Positions 36,541 through 45,676 of a DNA stretch of 64,000 nt are shown piece after piece. The DNA is taken from contig NZ_KB900617.1 of NCBI RefSeq assembly GCF_000379025.1, positions 493,547 to 557,546 on the forward strand. Direction: 5' to 3'. The translations under genes and the position numbers were made by a program. The notes beneath the pieces were generated by a model. The model was given only the letters and a program-made list of their open reading frames with translations. It did no database searches and was not told the origin of the DNA. Position 1 is the stretch's first letter; each line of letters opens with the position of its first letter. The DNA is from Orenia marismortui DSM 5156 (GTDB lineage Bacteria > Bacillota > Halanaerobiia > Halobacteroidales > Halobacteroidaceae).

Positions 36541-36589
36541 TCAATTATCAATTATCAATTATCAATTATCAATTATCAATTATCAATTT
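36541..36589. repeat. 7-bp tandem repeat TCAATTA overlapping the cbiB 3' end
   Basis: Six perfect TCAATTA units from 36541 to 36582 plus a seventh degenerate one to 36589. The stop codon of cbiB (36569-36571) and its last codons lie inside the array, so the reading frame ends in repeat sequence. Confidence 0.9.
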
Positions 36590-37522
36590 AAATAGATAAT
36601 AAACAATCAAAAATAACCCCACATTCCAATACATCAAACTAATTGTCTCTTTAATCTGTTCCTTATCAAATTCAACTTTAGATTCTCCTAAATAGGCTCG
36701 AAAACTTTCTCGACCATGATAATAATTTCTCCCACCCAAACGAATACCTAAAGCCCCAGCTACCGCTCCTTCTGGAAATCCAGCATTAGGGCTAGGATGT
36801 TTTTTAGCATCTCTAGCAATTATTCTTATAGCTCCTGTCCAATCAGATCTATTAATTAAGGCTGCTATTACAAATAAAAAAGCCGTAATCCTAGCTGGAA
36901 TAAAATTAGCTATATCATCTATCCTTGCTGCTGCCCAACCAAAATAACGATACTTCTCATTCTTATATCCTAGCATAGAGTCTAAGGTATTAACGGCCTT
37001 ATAAGCCATAACTAAAGGAGCTGCTCCAATGATAATATAAAAAAGAGGAGCAATTATTCCATCGCTAGTATTTTCTGCAATAGTTTCTATTGTAGCTCTA
37101 ATAATCTCACCTTCATCTAAATTATCAGTATCACGACCTACAATCCAATCTAATCTGCTTCGAGCCAAATTTAAATTATCTGCTACAAGAAGATGATAAA
37201 TATTCTTTCCTGCTTGACCCAATCCCTTGATAGCAATTGTAGTTGATAATAAAAATAGATTAACTATTAACCCTAAATGATAATTAATCTGATAAGCATA
37301 ATCTATTATCCACTTAGTTACTAAATAGCTTCCTACTATTATAAATAGCACCAAAATTATACCTGATATTCTTTCGCTTAATTTATCTCTACAAAATCTA
37401 CGTAAAATTCTTTCGAAAATAGATATTCCTCTTCCAATAATAATTACAGGATGGGGATAACAATTAGGATCTCCGATAACTATATCGATCAATACTGCCA
37501 TAAGTAATAAGTAAAGATTCAT
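36569..37522 (-). CDS. cbiB: Adenosylcobinamide-phosphate synthase
   Basis: A 317-residue membrane enzyme that links cobyric acid to aminopropanol (phosphate). IGDPNCYPHPVIIIGRGI (residues 16-33), VDRDT-type VGRDTDNLDEGEIIRATIET and SPNAGFPEGAVAGALGIRLG are family motifs. The C-terminus LIIDN and stop are encoded by the TCAATTA tandem repeat, indicating that repeat insertion trimmed or remodelled the natural end. It acts with CobD (30727). Confidence 0.93.
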   Translation of the reverse strand: MNLYLLLMAVLIDIVIGDPNCYPHPVIIIGRGISIFERILRRFCRDKLSERISGIILVLFIIVGSYLVTKWIIDYAYQINYHLGLIVNLFLLSTTIAIKGLGQAGKNIYHLLVADNLNLARSRLDWIVGRDTDNLDEGEIIRATIETIAENTSDGIIAPLFYIIIGAAPLVMAYKAVNTLDSMLGYKNEKYRYFGWAAARIDDIANFIPARITAFLFVIAALINRSDWTGAIRIIARDAKKHPSPNAGFPEGAVAGALGIRLGGRNYYHGRESFRAYLGESKVEFDKEQIKETISLMYWNVGLFLIVYYLFKLIIDN

Positions 37523-37597
37523 TCTTTCACCTCAATCTCCAATTCTCTACTAATAAAAAATAAAGTTTAATTATAAGATAAGTATTACGACAGTTTT

Positions 37598-37686
37598 AGC
37601 TGCTAGCTATTGGCTACTAGCCATTGGCTTAGAGCTTATAAAAATAATAATAATAGCCAGAGGCTAGTAGCTAGTGGCTGATCGCA
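37598..37686. repeat. Inverted word repeat in the cbiP-cbiB gap
   Basis: Two near-inverted arms of 'gctagc/ggctac' words: agctgctagctattggctac (37600-37619) and ctagtagctagtggctgatc (37663-37682), around an A+T-rich core. CGACAGTTTT precedes it, as a similar CGACAGTTT precedes the repeat at 52123-52205. A kindred fragment is at 25937-25965. Confidence 0.65.
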
Positions 37687-37696
37687 AAATATCCAT

Positions 37697-39217
37697 TTAG
37701 CGATGTTTCATAGCAATAATTTCATATAATAATTCCATATTTAAATTATCTCGCACCAAATCAGCTAAATTATTATAAGCTTCTTCTCTTTCCTTTTCAG
37801 TTGAAATTTTTCCCTCTCTTAAAGGAGCTAATCCCTTCTCTCCCCTTAACTTATTAATAAAACTTCTTCTAAATTGCTGATTATCAAAGATACCATGCAA
37901 GTAAGTTCCCCAAACTCGTCCCTCTTCACTACAAGCTCCATCACTAACATTAACCTCTTGCTGAGATCGCTTAGTTATTCTAAAAAGTGGCTTAACCTTC
38001 TCCCCCAACTCTGTCCTTCCCATATGTATTTCATAAGCTTTTACAGAACTATCAGCAATCTCTAATAATTGCTTATTAATTAATTTGGCTTCTACTTGAC
38101 TAGTTATCTTCTCCTCTTCTATAGTAGTCTCAATATCCAATAGTCCCAGAGCTTTAATCTCCTGCTTCTTACTTTCAATTCCATCTGGATCCTTAATTAT
38201 ACTTCCTAAGATCTGATAGCCACCACAGATACCAACAATAGTAGTTCCTGATTCAAAGCTTTTAATAATCTCTTTATCAAAATCAATCTGATACAAATAA
38301 TCGAGATCATCAATCGTATTCTTAGTTCCAGGTATGATAATTACATCTGGATTTCCTAATTCAAACTTATCCTTCACATAACGAAGTCTAACTCCTGGCT
38401 CCTCTGCCAAAAGATCAAAATCGGTAAAATTGGAGATATGGGGTAAAGTAATCACTGCAATATCAACTTCATAATCTTTAGCACCTTGCACATACTCAGC
38501 AATTACATCCTCTTCTGGAATTTTGAACTCATTGAAATAAGGTATTACTCCTAAAACAGGCACTCCTGTCTCCTGCTCAATATATTCTATACCCGATTTT
38601 AATCGGCTAACTTCTCCTCGGAATTTATTGATAATAATAGCTTTGATTCTATTCTTCTCTTCTTCATTTAGTAACTCAAAAGTTCCAATAATATCAGCAA
38701 AAACACCACCTCGATCAATATCAGCTACTAATATTACAGGAGCAGCTGCCAATTTTGCTACCTTCATATTTACTAAATCAAAATCTCGTAAGTTTACCTC
38801 AGCAGGGCTTCCAGCTCCTTCAATAACCAAAACTTCATACTCTTCTTTCAATCTCTTTAAAGAATCTTTAATTGCTTTTAATCCTATTTCTTGCTCACTA
38901 AAATAATCTTTAGCCTTAATCTGAGTAGTTACTTTACCATGAATAATCAATTGAGCAATTGTATCCTCTTGTGGTTTTAAAAGAATTGGATTCATATCCA
39001 CTGTTGCCTCTATCTTTGCAGCTTCAGCCTGCACAGCTTGAGCCCGACCAATCTCTCCTCCTTCTCTAGTCACATAAGAATTAAGAGCCATATTCTGTGA
39101 TTTAAAAGGAGCTACCTTATATCCATCTTGATAAAAAATTCTACAAAATGCAGAGCTTAAAACACTCTTTCCTACATGGGAAGCTGTTCCTTGGATCATA
39201 ATTGTTTTAGTCTCCAT
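37697..39217 (-). CDS. cbiP: Cobyric acid synthase, copy 1
   Basis: A 506-residue amidase for the b, d, e and g side chains. The P-loop segment is MIQGTASHVGKSVLSSAFCR (residues 7-26), followed by the canonical APFKSQNMALNSYVTREGG and MNPILLKPQEDT. The GATase1 cysteine is in IVGICGGYQILG (near residue 330) and the histidine in WGTYLHGIFDN. Of the two tandem copies this one has the more canonical substrate-binding motifs. It begins two bases after the stop of copy 2. Confidence 0.94.
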   Translation of the reverse strand: METKTIMIQGTASHVGKSVLSSAFCRIFYQDGYKVAPFKSQNMALNSYVTREGGEIGRAQAVQAEAAKIEATVDMNPILLKPQEDTIAQLIIHGKVTTQIKAKDYFSEQEIGLKAIKDSLKRLKEEYEVLVIEGAGSPAEVNLRDFDLVNMKVAKLAAAPVILVADIDRGGVFADIIGTFELLNEEEKNRIKAIIINKFRGEVSRLKSGIEYIEQETGVPVLGVIPYFNEFKIPEEDVIAEYVQGAKDYEVDIAVITLPHISNFTDFDLLAEEPGVRLRYVKDKFELGNPDVIIIPGTKNTIDDLDYLYQIDFDKEIIKSFESGTTIVGICGGYQILGSIIKDPDGIESKKQEIKALGLLDIETTIEEEKITSQVEAKLINKQLLEIADSSVKAYEIHMGRTELGEKVKPLFRITKRSQQEVNVSDGACSEEGRVWGTYLHGIFDNQQFRRSFINKLRGEKGLAPLREGKISTEKEREEAYNNLADLVRDNLNMELLYEIIAMKHR

Positions 39218-39219
39218 AA

Positions 39220-40746
39220 CTAAAACTCACCCTCTTCTAAAATGTCATAGATTAATTTCAGATCTATATTCTCTCTAACAATTTGAGCTAATTGATCATA
39301 GCTTTCCTCTAATCTTTCCTTGCTCACAGTAGATTCTTTCTTTAATTCATCCAAACCCTTCTTTCTTCTTAACTGATTAATAAAAGCTCTTCGAAAGCTA
39401 TCATTATCAAAAATACCATGTAAATAGGTACCCCACACTAAGCCATCCTGACTACAAGCCCCCTCCATAATGTCTATTTCTTCTTCTGAACGAGAAGTTA
39501 TCTTAAACATAGGATTGGCTTCTGATCCTAATCTGCTATCTCCAGCATGAATTTCATAAGCTTCAAGTTCTTTTTCAGTTAAAGATTTTAAAAAGCCTTC
39601 TTTTCCTTCAACTATAGCTTCAGTCTGATGGGTCAACTTATTTTGGCTAAATGTTGTCTCTACATCTAATAAAGCTAAACCTTTAATCTCTCTGATATTA
39701 CCCTCAGTCAAATTAGGATCTAATAATCTCTTTCCTAAGATCTGGTATCCACCACAAATACCTACTATAGCTTTACCTTGTTTAGCATAATTAATTATCA
39801 TTTCAGCTAATCCTGTCTCTTCTAAGTAATTTAAATCAGCAGTAGTATTCTTAGTTCCTGGAATAATAATTAAATCATAATTCTCTAGAGAATCATTAGC
39901 GCTTAGATATTCAACTTCCACTTCAGGTTCATAAGCTAATACATCAAAATCACTAAAATTAGAGATATGAGGAAGATTAATTATTCCAATCTTAATCTCT
40001 CTTTCTTGCTTACACAAGTTATCTAAAGAGAGTGAATCTTCATCAGGAATTTTAAAATCTTTACAACAAGGAATAACTCCTACTACCTTTTTTCCTGTTT
40101 TCTCCTCTAAAATATCAATCCCTGGCTTTAATAAATCATAATCACCCCGGAACTTATTTAAAATAATCCCTCTAACCAATCTTCGTTCTTTGGGCTCTAA
40201 TAACTTCAATGTACCTACTACTGAAGCTAAAGCTCCACCTCGATCAATATCTGCCACTAACAAGACAGGAGTCTGATTTAATTTAGCCACCTTCATATTA
40301 GCAATATCCTGATCTTTAATATTTATCTCTGCTGGACTTCCTGCCCCTTCTAAGACTAGAATTTCAAATTCATTGCTCAGCTCTGCTAAAGAATCCTTAA
40401 TAATCTCTAAAGCCCATTCAATATATTCTCTACTCTTTCTATCAGCTCTAAAATCTCCTATAGCCTTCCCCTTAACTATTATCTGAGCTATTCCTTCTCC
40501 CTTAGGCTTAACTAAGATAGGTTGCATCTTCTCTTTAATCTCAATCCCTGCTGCATCAGCTTGAACTGCTTGTGCTCGACCTATCTCACCACCTGCTTTA
40601 GTAACATAAGAATTTAAAGCCATATTCCAAGACTTGAAAGGCGCTACCTGATATCCATCTTGAGCAAATATCCGACAAAAGGCAGTGGCTAATATACTTT
40701 TACCAACATTAGAGGCTGTCCCTTGTAACATAATTCCTTTACTCAT
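39220..40746 (-). CDS. Cobyric acid synthase paralogue, copy 2
   Basis: A 508-residue full-length paralogue of the downstream cbiP. The P-loop (MLQGTASNVGKSILATAFCR), GATase cysteine (IVGICGGYQILG) and WGTYLHGIFDN are intact. Two normally conserved places differ: KSWNMALNS instead of KSQNMALNS, and MQPILVKPKGEG where copy 1 has MNPILLKPQEDT. Both lie in the synthetase domain near the ATP and corrinoid. It may amidate a different side chain or corrinoid, or form a mixed complex. Divergence suggests an old duplication. Which copy is the true CbiP is not provable from sequence alone. Confidence 0.85.
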   Translation of the reverse strand: MSKGIMLQGTASNVGKSILATAFCRIFAQDGYQVAPFKSWNMALNSYVTKAGGEIGRAQAVQADAAGIEIKEKMQPILVKPKGEGIAQIIVKGKAIGDFRADRKSREYIEWALEIIKDSLAELSNEFEILVLEGAGSPAEINIKDQDIANMKVAKLNQTPVLLVADIDRGGALASVVGTLKLLEPKERRLVRGIILNKFRGDYDLLKPGIDILEEKTGKKVVGVIPCCKDFKIPDEDSLSLDNLCKQEREIKIGIINLPHISNFSDFDVLAYEPEVEVEYLSANDSLENYDLIIIPGTKNTTADLNYLEETGLAEMIINYAKQGKAIVGICGGYQILGKRLLDPNLTEGNIREIKGLALLDVETTFSQNKLTHQTEAIVEGKEGFLKSLTEKELEAYEIHAGDSRLGSEANPMFKITSRSEEEIDIMEGACSQDGLVWGTYLHGIFDNDSFRRAFINQLRRKKGLDELKKESTVSKERLEESYDQLAQIVRENIDLKLIYDILEEGEF

Positions 40747-41059
40747 TTCTTTTCCTCCAGAAGATCAATTTAGAATTTATAGTTGATAATTGATAGTTAA
40801 AATAATAGTAAATAATGACTATTTATTAGTAAAAACACAGTTAAGATTAAGTGAAAATATAAATCCGAATAGCTATTGCTTATCAAATCTTCAACTATAT
40901 CATCCATAGCAATACAAAGTAGCTATGAAAATTATAAAAATACTAGCTATCTATTATTTGCTCTTCACACCTCATTACTTATCACTCGCACCTTATTATT
41001 TATGATGCTTTTCCCTTGATTTTTTCTTTAATTATCAATTCTCAATTTTCCATTAACAA
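40747..41059. other. 313-bp gap between cobU and cbiP copy 2
   Basis: It contains scattered word-repeat text of three kinds: 'agttgataattgatagtta' near 40790, 'cattacttatcactcgcacc' near 40973-40992, and 'aattatcaattctcaatt' near 41032. No gene is present. Confidence 0.5.
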
Positions 41060-41653
41060 TTATTCTTTAAACTCTTTTCTAACTTTTTCCCCTAGTTCTT
41101 TGATCTCAATCGGTAAACTAGCATAGGTTATATAAACCTCATCTGCACTATTAGCTAGCAACTGATTAGCTCTGCCAACAATATCACGATAAACTCTACC
41201 TAATTTATAATTTGGAACTAAACCTTGACCAAGCTCATTAGAAACTATCACCAAGATTAAATCTTTCTCTTCTACTTTAGCTATAATCTCTTCTATCTCT
41301 TGGATAATCCTTTCTTCTCTACCTTGAACATTGAAGTCATATTCATCTTCTGCCAAGTCTTCACCTTGCAATAATAAATTTGAAATTAAAAGAGTTAAAC
41401 AATCTAATAATACAACCGACCCTTTATTCATTCGATCTAATACTTGAGCAATACTCTTAACTTCTTCTATAGTTGTCCATTCTTGGGGACGAGATTTACG
41501 ATGCTTCTCTATTCGATCTACCATCTCCTGATCCCTACTTTCAGAAGTAGCAATATAAGTTACATCTTTTCCACCAAGCTTAGTAACTATCTCTTCTGCA
41601 AAACTACTCTTACCACTTCTAGCTCCTCCTAAAACTAGAATCAACTGGCTCAT
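41060..41653 (-). CDS. cobU: Adenosylcobinamide kinase / guanylyltransferase
   Basis: A 197-residue bifunctional enzyme. The P-loop is VLGGARSGKSSFAEEIV (residues 7-23). The guanylylated histidine lies in HRKSRPQEW (H51), and LLDCLTLLISNLLL and GRVYRDIVGRANQLLA complete the family pattern. It activates adenosylcobinamide to the GDP derivative used by CobS. Start ATG after AGGAGGGG. Confidence 0.95.
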   Translation of the reverse strand: MSQLILVLGGARSGKSSFAEEIVTKLGGKDVTYIATSESRDQEMVDRIEKHRKSRPQEWTTIEEVKSIAQVLDRMNKGSVVLLDCLTLLISNLLLQGEDLAEDEYDFNVQGREERIIQEIEEIIAKVEEKDLILVIVSNELGQGLVPNYKLGRVYRDIVGRANQLLANSADEVYITYASLPIEIKELGEKVRKEFKE

Positions 41654-41740
41654 TATACCCCTCCTTTATCTACTAATGATCTAAAATCTTCATAAATTCC
41701 CATCATAGTAATAATTTTTCTACATAGCTGATTATCAAAG

Positions 41741-42145
41741 CTACTCATTATGCTCTTCCAAAGCAAAACTCAAGTTATCAACATCAGCTTTTTTAGCAGC
41801 ATCCATCACCCCTATAACCTCTTGAAAAGCAACTTGCTGATCAGCAAAAATACTAATATTTTTTTGAGAATTATCCTTTAATTTTTCCTCTAACTTCAAA
41901 GCTAAATCCTCTAATTCTACTTTATCTTTACCTAGATAGATATTAGCCTCTTTAGTAATATAGATTTTCACCTCATTACTATTCTTTTCTTCTCTAGCTT
42001 GAGTTTTAGGTAATTGAATATTCTCCTTTACCTCTCTAATATTCAAGGTAGATGCTACTATAAAGAAGATTAATAATAAAAATACTACATCTATCATTGG
42101 CGCCAAATTCAACTCTAGATCATCTTTTTTTACTTTATATTTCAT
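41741..42145 (-). CDS. exbD: Biopolymer transport protein ExbD
   Basis: A 134-residue inner-membrane protein with one transmembrane helix whose start carries the proton-conducting aspartate (LNLAPMIDVVFLLLIFFIVA; the Asp is in MIDVV). The periplasmic domain follows. With ExbB it uses the proton motive force to drive TonB. ATG at 42145 is preferred over the GTG at 42154, which sits in the GGTGGAG ribosome binding site. The gene overlaps the end of exbB by 11 bases. Confidence 0.93.
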   Translation of the reverse strand: MKYKVKKDDLELNLAPMIDVVFLLLIFFIVASTLNIREVKENIQLPKTQAREEKNSNEVKIYITKEANIYLGKDKVELEDLALKLEEKLKDNSQKNISIFADQQVAFQEVIGVMDAAKKADVDNLSFALEEHNE

Positions 42146-42752
42146 CATCTCCACCTATCTCTTTAATATAATTAATCAACTCTATTTCTCTTCTTTCACT
42201 ATGATTAACTATCCCTTCTAACTTAGTAATAAAGAAATAATAGGCTGCTAGAGTCGGAAGAGAAATTATTAAACCTGTAGCTGTTGTAAATAAAGCTTCT
42301 GAAATCCCCCCTGCTAATTGCTGGGCTTCTCCATTCATAGATAAGATTTGAAAGGTTTTGATCATTCCTGTTACCGTTCCTAACAACCCCAAAGAAGGAG
42401 TTATCTTTCCTATAAAATTCAACACACCTAAATATCTTTCTAACTTAGGAAACTCCATTAATTTAACCTCTTCCATCTGGTTTTCTATCTCTTCAGCCCT
42501 TTTATTCCAATGTAGAATTCCTCGCTTTAAAACTTTAGTAATTGGTCCTTTGCTCTCTTCAGCTACTTTAATTGCTGCTTCAATCTTTCCCTCTTTAATA
42601 TTAGCTTTAATTCTTTTGATCAACTCATCAGAAATTTGCTTATCAACCTTAGAAAATTGATATAACCGCTCAATTATGATCGCCATTGCAATTACTGAAC
42701 AGATTAATAAAGGATAAATTACTATCCCACCTTTAGCTAACAAACCTTGCAT
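42135..42752 (-). CDS. exbB: Biopolymer transport protein ExbB
   Basis: A 205-residue inner-membrane protein of the MotA/TolQ/ExbB family with three transmembrane segments, the first at residues 10-28 (VIYPLLICSVIAMAIIIERL) and the others in the C-terminal half (ITPSLGLLGTVTGMIKTF and ALFTTATGLIISLPTLAAYY). It forms the proton channel with ExbD. It is encoded between tonB and exbD, next to btuB. A dedicated energising complex for outer-membrane uptake is the natural reading. Confidence 0.94.
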   Translation of the reverse strand: MQGLLAKGGIVIYPLLICSVIAMAIIIERLYQFSKVDKQISDELIKRIKANIKEGKIEAAIKVAEESKGPITKVLKRGILHWNKRAEEIENQMEEVKLMEFPKLERYLGVLNFIGKITPSLGLLGTVTGMIKTFQILSMNGEAQQLAGGISEALFTTATGLIISLPTLAAYYFFITKLEGIVNHSERREIELINYIKEIGGDDEI

Positions 42753-42763
42753 CCCTTAACCTC

Positions 42764-43744
42764 CTAATTCAATCTAAAATTAACTGGTATTAAGACTAAT
42801 GCTTCAACCTCTTTATCTTCTTTTTTAGTTGGACTAAATTGCCACTTCCTAACTGCTTCTACTGCAGCTTGGTCTAGCTTCTGATATCCTGATGATCTTT
42901 CAACCTTAATCCTCTTTACACTTCCTTGTTGATCTAAGAGTACTTTTAAAATCACTTTACCTTCAATCTCTCTTCGTCGCATACTTGCTGGATAGATAGG
43001 TTGTTGGTAATTAGTTAACTTCGGTAATACAACCCCTTTAGTCACTTTAGCTTGAGTTAAATCAACAGGATTCTTGCTTTTTTTTGTCTTCATATTTTTT
43101 TCAGCATTTATCTTATTCTTAGTCGCTTTCTTCTCTTTAGTTTTAACTTCTTCTGCTACAGCTTTGATCTCTTCTTCTTTACTTACTTGCTCTTTTTCTA
43201 CCTTTTTCTTTTTTGGAAATTCTTTCACAACTCTTTTTTTCTTCTTTATTTCTTTATTTCTATCTTGTTTTACTTTTGCTTTGCCTTCACTTTTTTCTTT
43301 TACTTTACTTACTTCTTTAAGTTCTTCTTTCTTCTCCACTTCTAAGCGACTTTTCTTTATTTTCTTACCTTCAATCTTCTCTTTCTTTACTTCTTGAACT
43401 TCATCTTCTGCCAGATCATTCTTTTCTTCTATCTTTTCTTTTGGAGATATTCTCTCTTTTTCTTCCACTACCTTTTGGGCTATCTTCTCTTGCTTCTTAT
43501 TGTCTGCCACCTCTTTTACTTCTTTAACTTCACTCTCCTTTTTGATATCTTTAGATTTAGTAATATCCAAGGTAGTAGCTTTAAAACTAACTTTTGGACT
43601 AGCTTTCTTTCTGCCTGTTGCTAAATCTTTTCCTAAACTAAGTTCAGGTATTAAATTAAATAAAGCTAGATGAATTCCTAAAGCTATAATAAGGGAAAGC
43701 TTTAATGGAGTGATCTTGCCCTTGATTTTTTCTATTAACTTCAT
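42764..43744 (-). CDS. tonB: TonB energy transducer with long charged linker
   Basis: A 326-residue protein: an N-terminal membrane anchor (PLKLSLIIALGIHLALFNLI, residues 12-31), a linker from about 50 to 235 made almost only of Lys and Glu, and a C-terminal TonB domain with PIYPASMRRREIEGKVILKV. The H in the anchor (GIHLALF) matches the conserved anchor histidine. The linker has few prolines, unlike proteobacterial TonB, and probably forms a long charged helix crossing the periplasm. ATG at 43744 follows AAGGAGGG. Confidence 0.93.
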   Translation of the reverse strand: MKLIEKIKGKITPLKLSLIIALGIHLALFNLIPELSLGKDLATGRKKASPKVSFKATTLDITKSKDIKKESEVKEVKEVADNKKQEKIAQKVVEEKERISPKEKIEEKNDLAEDEVQEVKKEKIEGKKIKKSRLEVEKKEELKEVSKVKEKSEGKAKVKQDRNKEIKKKKRVVKEFPKKKKVEKEQVSKEEEIKAVAEEVKTKEKKATKNKINAEKNMKTKKSKNPVDLTQAKVTKGVVLPKLTNYQQPIYPASMRRREIEGKVILKVLLDQQGSVKRIKVERSSGYQKLDQAAVEAVRKWQFSPTKKEDKEVEALVLIPVNFRLN

Positions 43745-43821
43745 TCTAATTTCCCTCCTTATCAACAAATAAGGAAAGGACAGAAATCTAGATATCTGCC
43801 CTTATAAAGTGACTAGTATAA

Positions 43822-45636
43822 TTAAAACTTCTTACCTACTGTTAACATATAATTACGTTCTAACATTGGATAACCTTTATTAACCTGATATTTTCTATCA
43901 AACAAATTATTAATTCCTAAGGATAATTCTAAATTCTCTTTAATTTTCTTATTCAACTTTGCATCTACTACAAAATAACTAGGCAATTCCTCAGTTCGAC
44001 CTGCCACTAACTGACCATTTAAAGATCCACTAATCTTTTTACCACTATAATTTAATCCTAAATTCAAGCTATGATAATTCCTGTAATCTAATCTTTGATC
44101 TGTTTTCTTATCCCTAGCATCTAAATAGGTATAATTAAAGTCAGCAGCTAGATTATCAGTTAAATATTTAGTTAAGATTAATTCTAGTCCCGATACCTTA
44201 GCTGTATTAATGTTTGAAGGTCTATATATACCGTCATTACCTGGAGCCCAATTTATTAAATCATTCACATCTCTCGTAAATAAATTTACTTCTCCTTTGA
44301 AGTTATTATCTAAATATCTTAGTCCAGTCTCATAAGCAAGAGCAGTTTCTGGCTCTAAATCAGGATTGCCTTCTGTATAATCATCTGCTGGCCAGTACAA
44401 ATCATTATAAGTTGGAGTTCTATAGGCCTCTCCTACAGATACATGTAAATTCAACTTTGAATTAATAGTATATACTGCTCCTATTCTAGAACTAGTTTCA
44501 CCCCCAAAGCTTTCATGGTTATCATAGCGACTTCCTAAAGTAAGCTTTAAATCATCAATTAACCTCCACTCATCTTGAATGAATATAGCTTTACTTAAAT
44601 CATTATGTTCTCCATTCTCCGTACTATCAATTCTATTCTCTACTACTTCTCCACCATAACTTAAAGTGTGTGCATCATAGTATTTAATTTGATTAAAATC
44701 TAAAGTTAACCTTTCAGTATTATGTTCACTTGGACCATCATATCCCCACTTATCAGGATTATCATAAATATTTTGATGATCATTATAATAAAGAGCTATT
44801 TTACTATCACTATTTTCTGTCTGCTGATTCCATTGTAAATTAATATTCATATCTTCATCATCCTGCTGAGCATTAGGAGTTGTAGAACTTATTGGCCCTG
44901 GTGATCCCTTAGCTGAATCAGTATATTGTAGTGAAAATAATAAATCGGAATACTTATTTAACTCATAATTAAATTTAGCAAAAATATTCTCTTGATCTAA
45001 TTCACTATTTTCACGATGACCATCTGATTTTTTCTTAGCTATAGATATATTATAACCCAATTTATCAGACTCACCTTGATGAATTAATTTATAATCTTGA
45101 GTATTAAATGATCCATAGCCTACTTTCATACTTGTTTCAGCGGTTTGGCTACCACTTTTAGTTATAATATTGATTACCCCTCCTAAAGCATTCGCGCCAT
45201 ACAATGCTGAGGCTGGACCTCTTAAAACTTCTATTCTCTCTATCTGTTCAATAGAGAATTGACTCAAATCAACACTTCCATTTTGACTACTATTCATTGG
45301 CTGACCATCGATTAAAATTAATACCTGCTCAGTGTCTGCACCACGAACTCTAATTGTCTTTTGACCTGCAGGACCACCATAGTCAGTAAAATTTATTCCT
45401 GCCATATTTCTTAATAAATCAGCCACATTATGAGCATTTTTCTGCTTAATCTCCTCTTCATCAATTACTTCCACACTTACTGCTGCTTCTGATAATTTCT
45501 CTTCATATTTAGAAGCAGTTACCACAATTTCATCTAAAGTTAAAATTTCTCCTTCCTTATCTTTAGCAAAAGCATTTCCTCCTACTAATAAATTTAATAC
45601 TACTAGACTAAATAAAATAAAATTAAACCTTTTCAT
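43822..45636 (-). CDS. btuB: TonB-dependent outer-membrane receptor, BtuB-like
   Basis: A 604-residue outer-membrane receptor. It has a signal sequence (FILFSLVVLNLLVGGNAFA), a TonB box (LDEIVVTASK), a plug domain (VADLLRNMAGINF to ALYGANALGGVINIIT) and a 22-strand barrel ending in NYMLTVGKKF with the terminal Phe of barrel proteins. The setting (cobalamin genes on both sides, tonB-exbB-exbD downstream) makes cobalamin or other corrinoids the likely ligand. A siderophore ligand is the alternative. Start ATG 45636 after GTGGAGG. Confidence 0.92.
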   Translation of the reverse strand: MKRFNFILFSLVVLNLLVGGNAFAKDKEGEILTLDEIVVTASKYEEKLSEAAVSVEVIDEEEIKQKNAHNVADLLRNMAGINFTDYGGPAGQKTIRVRGADTEQVLILIDGQPMNSSQNGSVDLSQFSIEQIERIEVLRGPASALYGANALGGVINIITKSGSQTAETSMKVGYGSFNTQDYKLIHQGESDKLGYNISIAKKKSDGHRENSELDQENIFAKFNYELNKYSDLLFSLQYTDSAKGSPGPISSTTPNAQQDDEDMNINLQWNQQTENSDSKIALYYNDHQNIYDNPDKWGYDGPSEHNTERLTLDFNQIKYYDAHTLSYGGEVVENRIDSTENGEHNDLSKAIFIQDEWRLIDDLKLTLGSRYDNHESFGGETSSRIGAVYTINSKLNLHVSVGEAYRTPTYNDLYWPADDYTEGNPDLEPETALAYETGLRYLDNNFKGEVNLFTRDVNDLINWAPGNDGIYRPSNINTAKVSGLELILTKYLTDNLAADFNYTYLDARDKKTDQRLDYRNYHSLNLGLNYSGKKISGSLNGQLVAGRTEELPSYFVVDAKLNKKIKENLELSLGINNLFDRKYQVNKGYPMLERNYMLTVGKKF

Positions 45637-45676
45637 TTTTTCTTCCTCCACTTTTATCAATAAGTTTTTATTTCAA

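Noticed and set aside
36541-36589. CRISPR-like array
   Set aside because: The unit is 7 bp, in direct tandem with no spacers. It is a simple tandem repeat.
43074-43624. Plus-strand open frames opposite tonB, rich in Phe, Leu and Ser
   Set aside because: They are the antisense of the Lys/Glu-rich TonB linker, where repeated AAA/GAA codons leave no stops on the other strand. No ribosome binding site was seen.
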